DNA from: Dermatophagoides farinae
Lineage: Eukaryota; Arthropoda; Arachnida; Sarcoptiformes; Pyroglyphidae
Direction of reading: 5' to 3'
Assembly: GCF_024713945.1 (NCBI RefSeq)
Contig: NC_134678.1
Coordinates: forward strand, 6,324,001-6,388,000
DNA length: 64,000 nucleotides
In this document: one piece after another, positions 63,155 through 64,000 of the stretch
Layout: each line of letters begins with the position of its first letter
How positions within the stretch are numbered: position 1 is the first letter of the stretch
Position numbers and translations under genes: made by a program
The notes under the pieces: generated by a model
Database searches by the model: none
What the model saw: only the letters and a program-made list of their open reading frames with translations
Told to the model about the DNA's origin: nothing

Positions 63155-64000
63155 GGGGCCATATCTCTGTGGTTGTGTGTGTGGTTTACTAGCAAATTGA
63201 TTTATTCAAAATAATGGCACATCATTGGCAACAGTAAAGAATATTACACCATCGTATTGGTGGTGGTAGTATCTAGGATATATTTAAAGTCATTTCTTTT
63301 TTACATATTTTCCTTTTATTTGCATTTTGCATTTTTTTTCAGTTTTATTTGCATCCAAAGTCATCATTTTTTTTCTATGTTTGTCAATACAAACAACATT
63401 ATTACAGCTTTCAATTTCTATTCTGTATTTGGTGTGTATGCTAGAGAGAGATATCACTTGTGTTTGTGATGATATATATATTTATTTTCATCATCATCAT
63501 CATCATCATCACATTAAAATCCGGTCAAAAGGCTTGTATTTCATACCATTTCATTCATATGGTGGTGATGATGATGATGATAGAGAAGGATATCTCATAT
63601 CTGGATTGAAACTGAAAAACTTTTCACATTTTTTTTTTTTTTTTTTTTGCTATTTGGCAGATGTATATTCAGTTCCGAACGGAACTGATACATCATCAAG
63701 GATGCAACAACAACAACAACAACAAAAATGAAAGCGAAATAACCACCAATAACAACAACAACAACATTCCAAACCTAATTGAAATGAATATACTATGTTG
63801 ATGTTGATGATAATGATTGTGTGTAAATTGATGACATTGCCGGCAGAGCTGTTGTTTAGTTATGGTCGATGTACCATTTAGAAATTTTTTTTTACATCGT
63901 CGTTTGTATCCCAATTTTTTTTTCGATGATAAAGTTTATTTTTCACTCACACTTTCTATGATTCATCATCATGAACAATTTTTCATATGTGTAGAAAACC

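Larger units (their letters stand above)
58173..64000. other. Repeat-rich non-coding block to window end
   Basis: It contains CA/TG tracts (58660, 59788-59812, 60294, 60684), ATG/CAT triplets (58949, 60489, 61702, 62540, 63490), CT at 61773 and long T runs. A TTTGGCAG acceptor-like site at 63653-63660 is followed by about 20 codons ending in a CAA repeat and a stop, which is too little to call an exon. No coding sequence was recognised. Confidence 0.5.

Noticed and set aside
63661-63731. Short acceptor-preceded frame ending in polyglutamine
   Set aside because: Only about 14 informative codons before a CAA repeat and stop; the preceding T run gives an acceptor-like context by chance.

Overview
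This is a eukaryotic, AT-rich window from an arthropod. The gene set, intron style and base composition (long A/T runs, very dense CA/TG, CAT/ATG and AAC/GTT simple repeats) fit a chelicerate, most likely an acariform (astigmatid-type) mite. The genus is inference. There is no sign of bacterial, organellar, rRNA, tRNA or CRISPR sequence.

Layout. Positions 1-11356 hold no supportable gene; this is probably intergenic sequence or 5' introns of the next gene. Positions 11357-15943 (+) carry eight exons of a FAM20C-type secretory-pathway kinase whose 5' end is not found. Positions 18971-19545 (+) hold an uncharacterised serine-rich reading frame, apparently a membrane protein broken by one base. 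Positions 19814-21074 (+) are a complete three-exon SLC25A38 mitochondrial glycine carrier. Positions 21521-22901 (-) are a complete three-exon GT10 alpha-1,3-fucosyltransferase, convergent with SLC25A38. Positions 23961-24554 (-) are a single-exon 197-residue protein with an acidic stretch and two membrane segments, of unknown function.

Positions 30656-42898 (+) are the main gene of the window. It is a complete 13-exon nitric oxide synthase with an N-terminal PDZ domain, as in vertebrate neuronal NOS, followed by oxygenase, calmodulin-binding, FMN, FAD and NADPH modules. It has a GC-AG intron, a glycine-rich insertion in the oxygenase domain, and either a one-base frameshift or a facultative 137-base intron in the autoinhibitory-loop region of the FMN domain. 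Positions 43240-43572 (-) are the intronless splicing factor PHF5A (110 aa), tail to tail with NOS and sharing a compact 3' region with it. Positions 43573-64000 are about 20 kb of repeat-rich non-coding sequence with only weak exon candidates.

The genes do not form a pathway. FAM20C and the fucosyltransferase both act in the Golgi, the carrier in mitochondria, PHF5A in the U2 snRNP, and NOS in calcium/NO signalling. I found no convincing unknown multi-gene system. The most interesting items are the PDZ-bearing NOS with its unusual autoinhibitory-loop region, a short GC-rich transposon-like remnant with a flanking direct duplication and a second partial copy 46 kb away, and two orphan reading frames. 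All splice sites and protein lengths were read by eye from the sequence.
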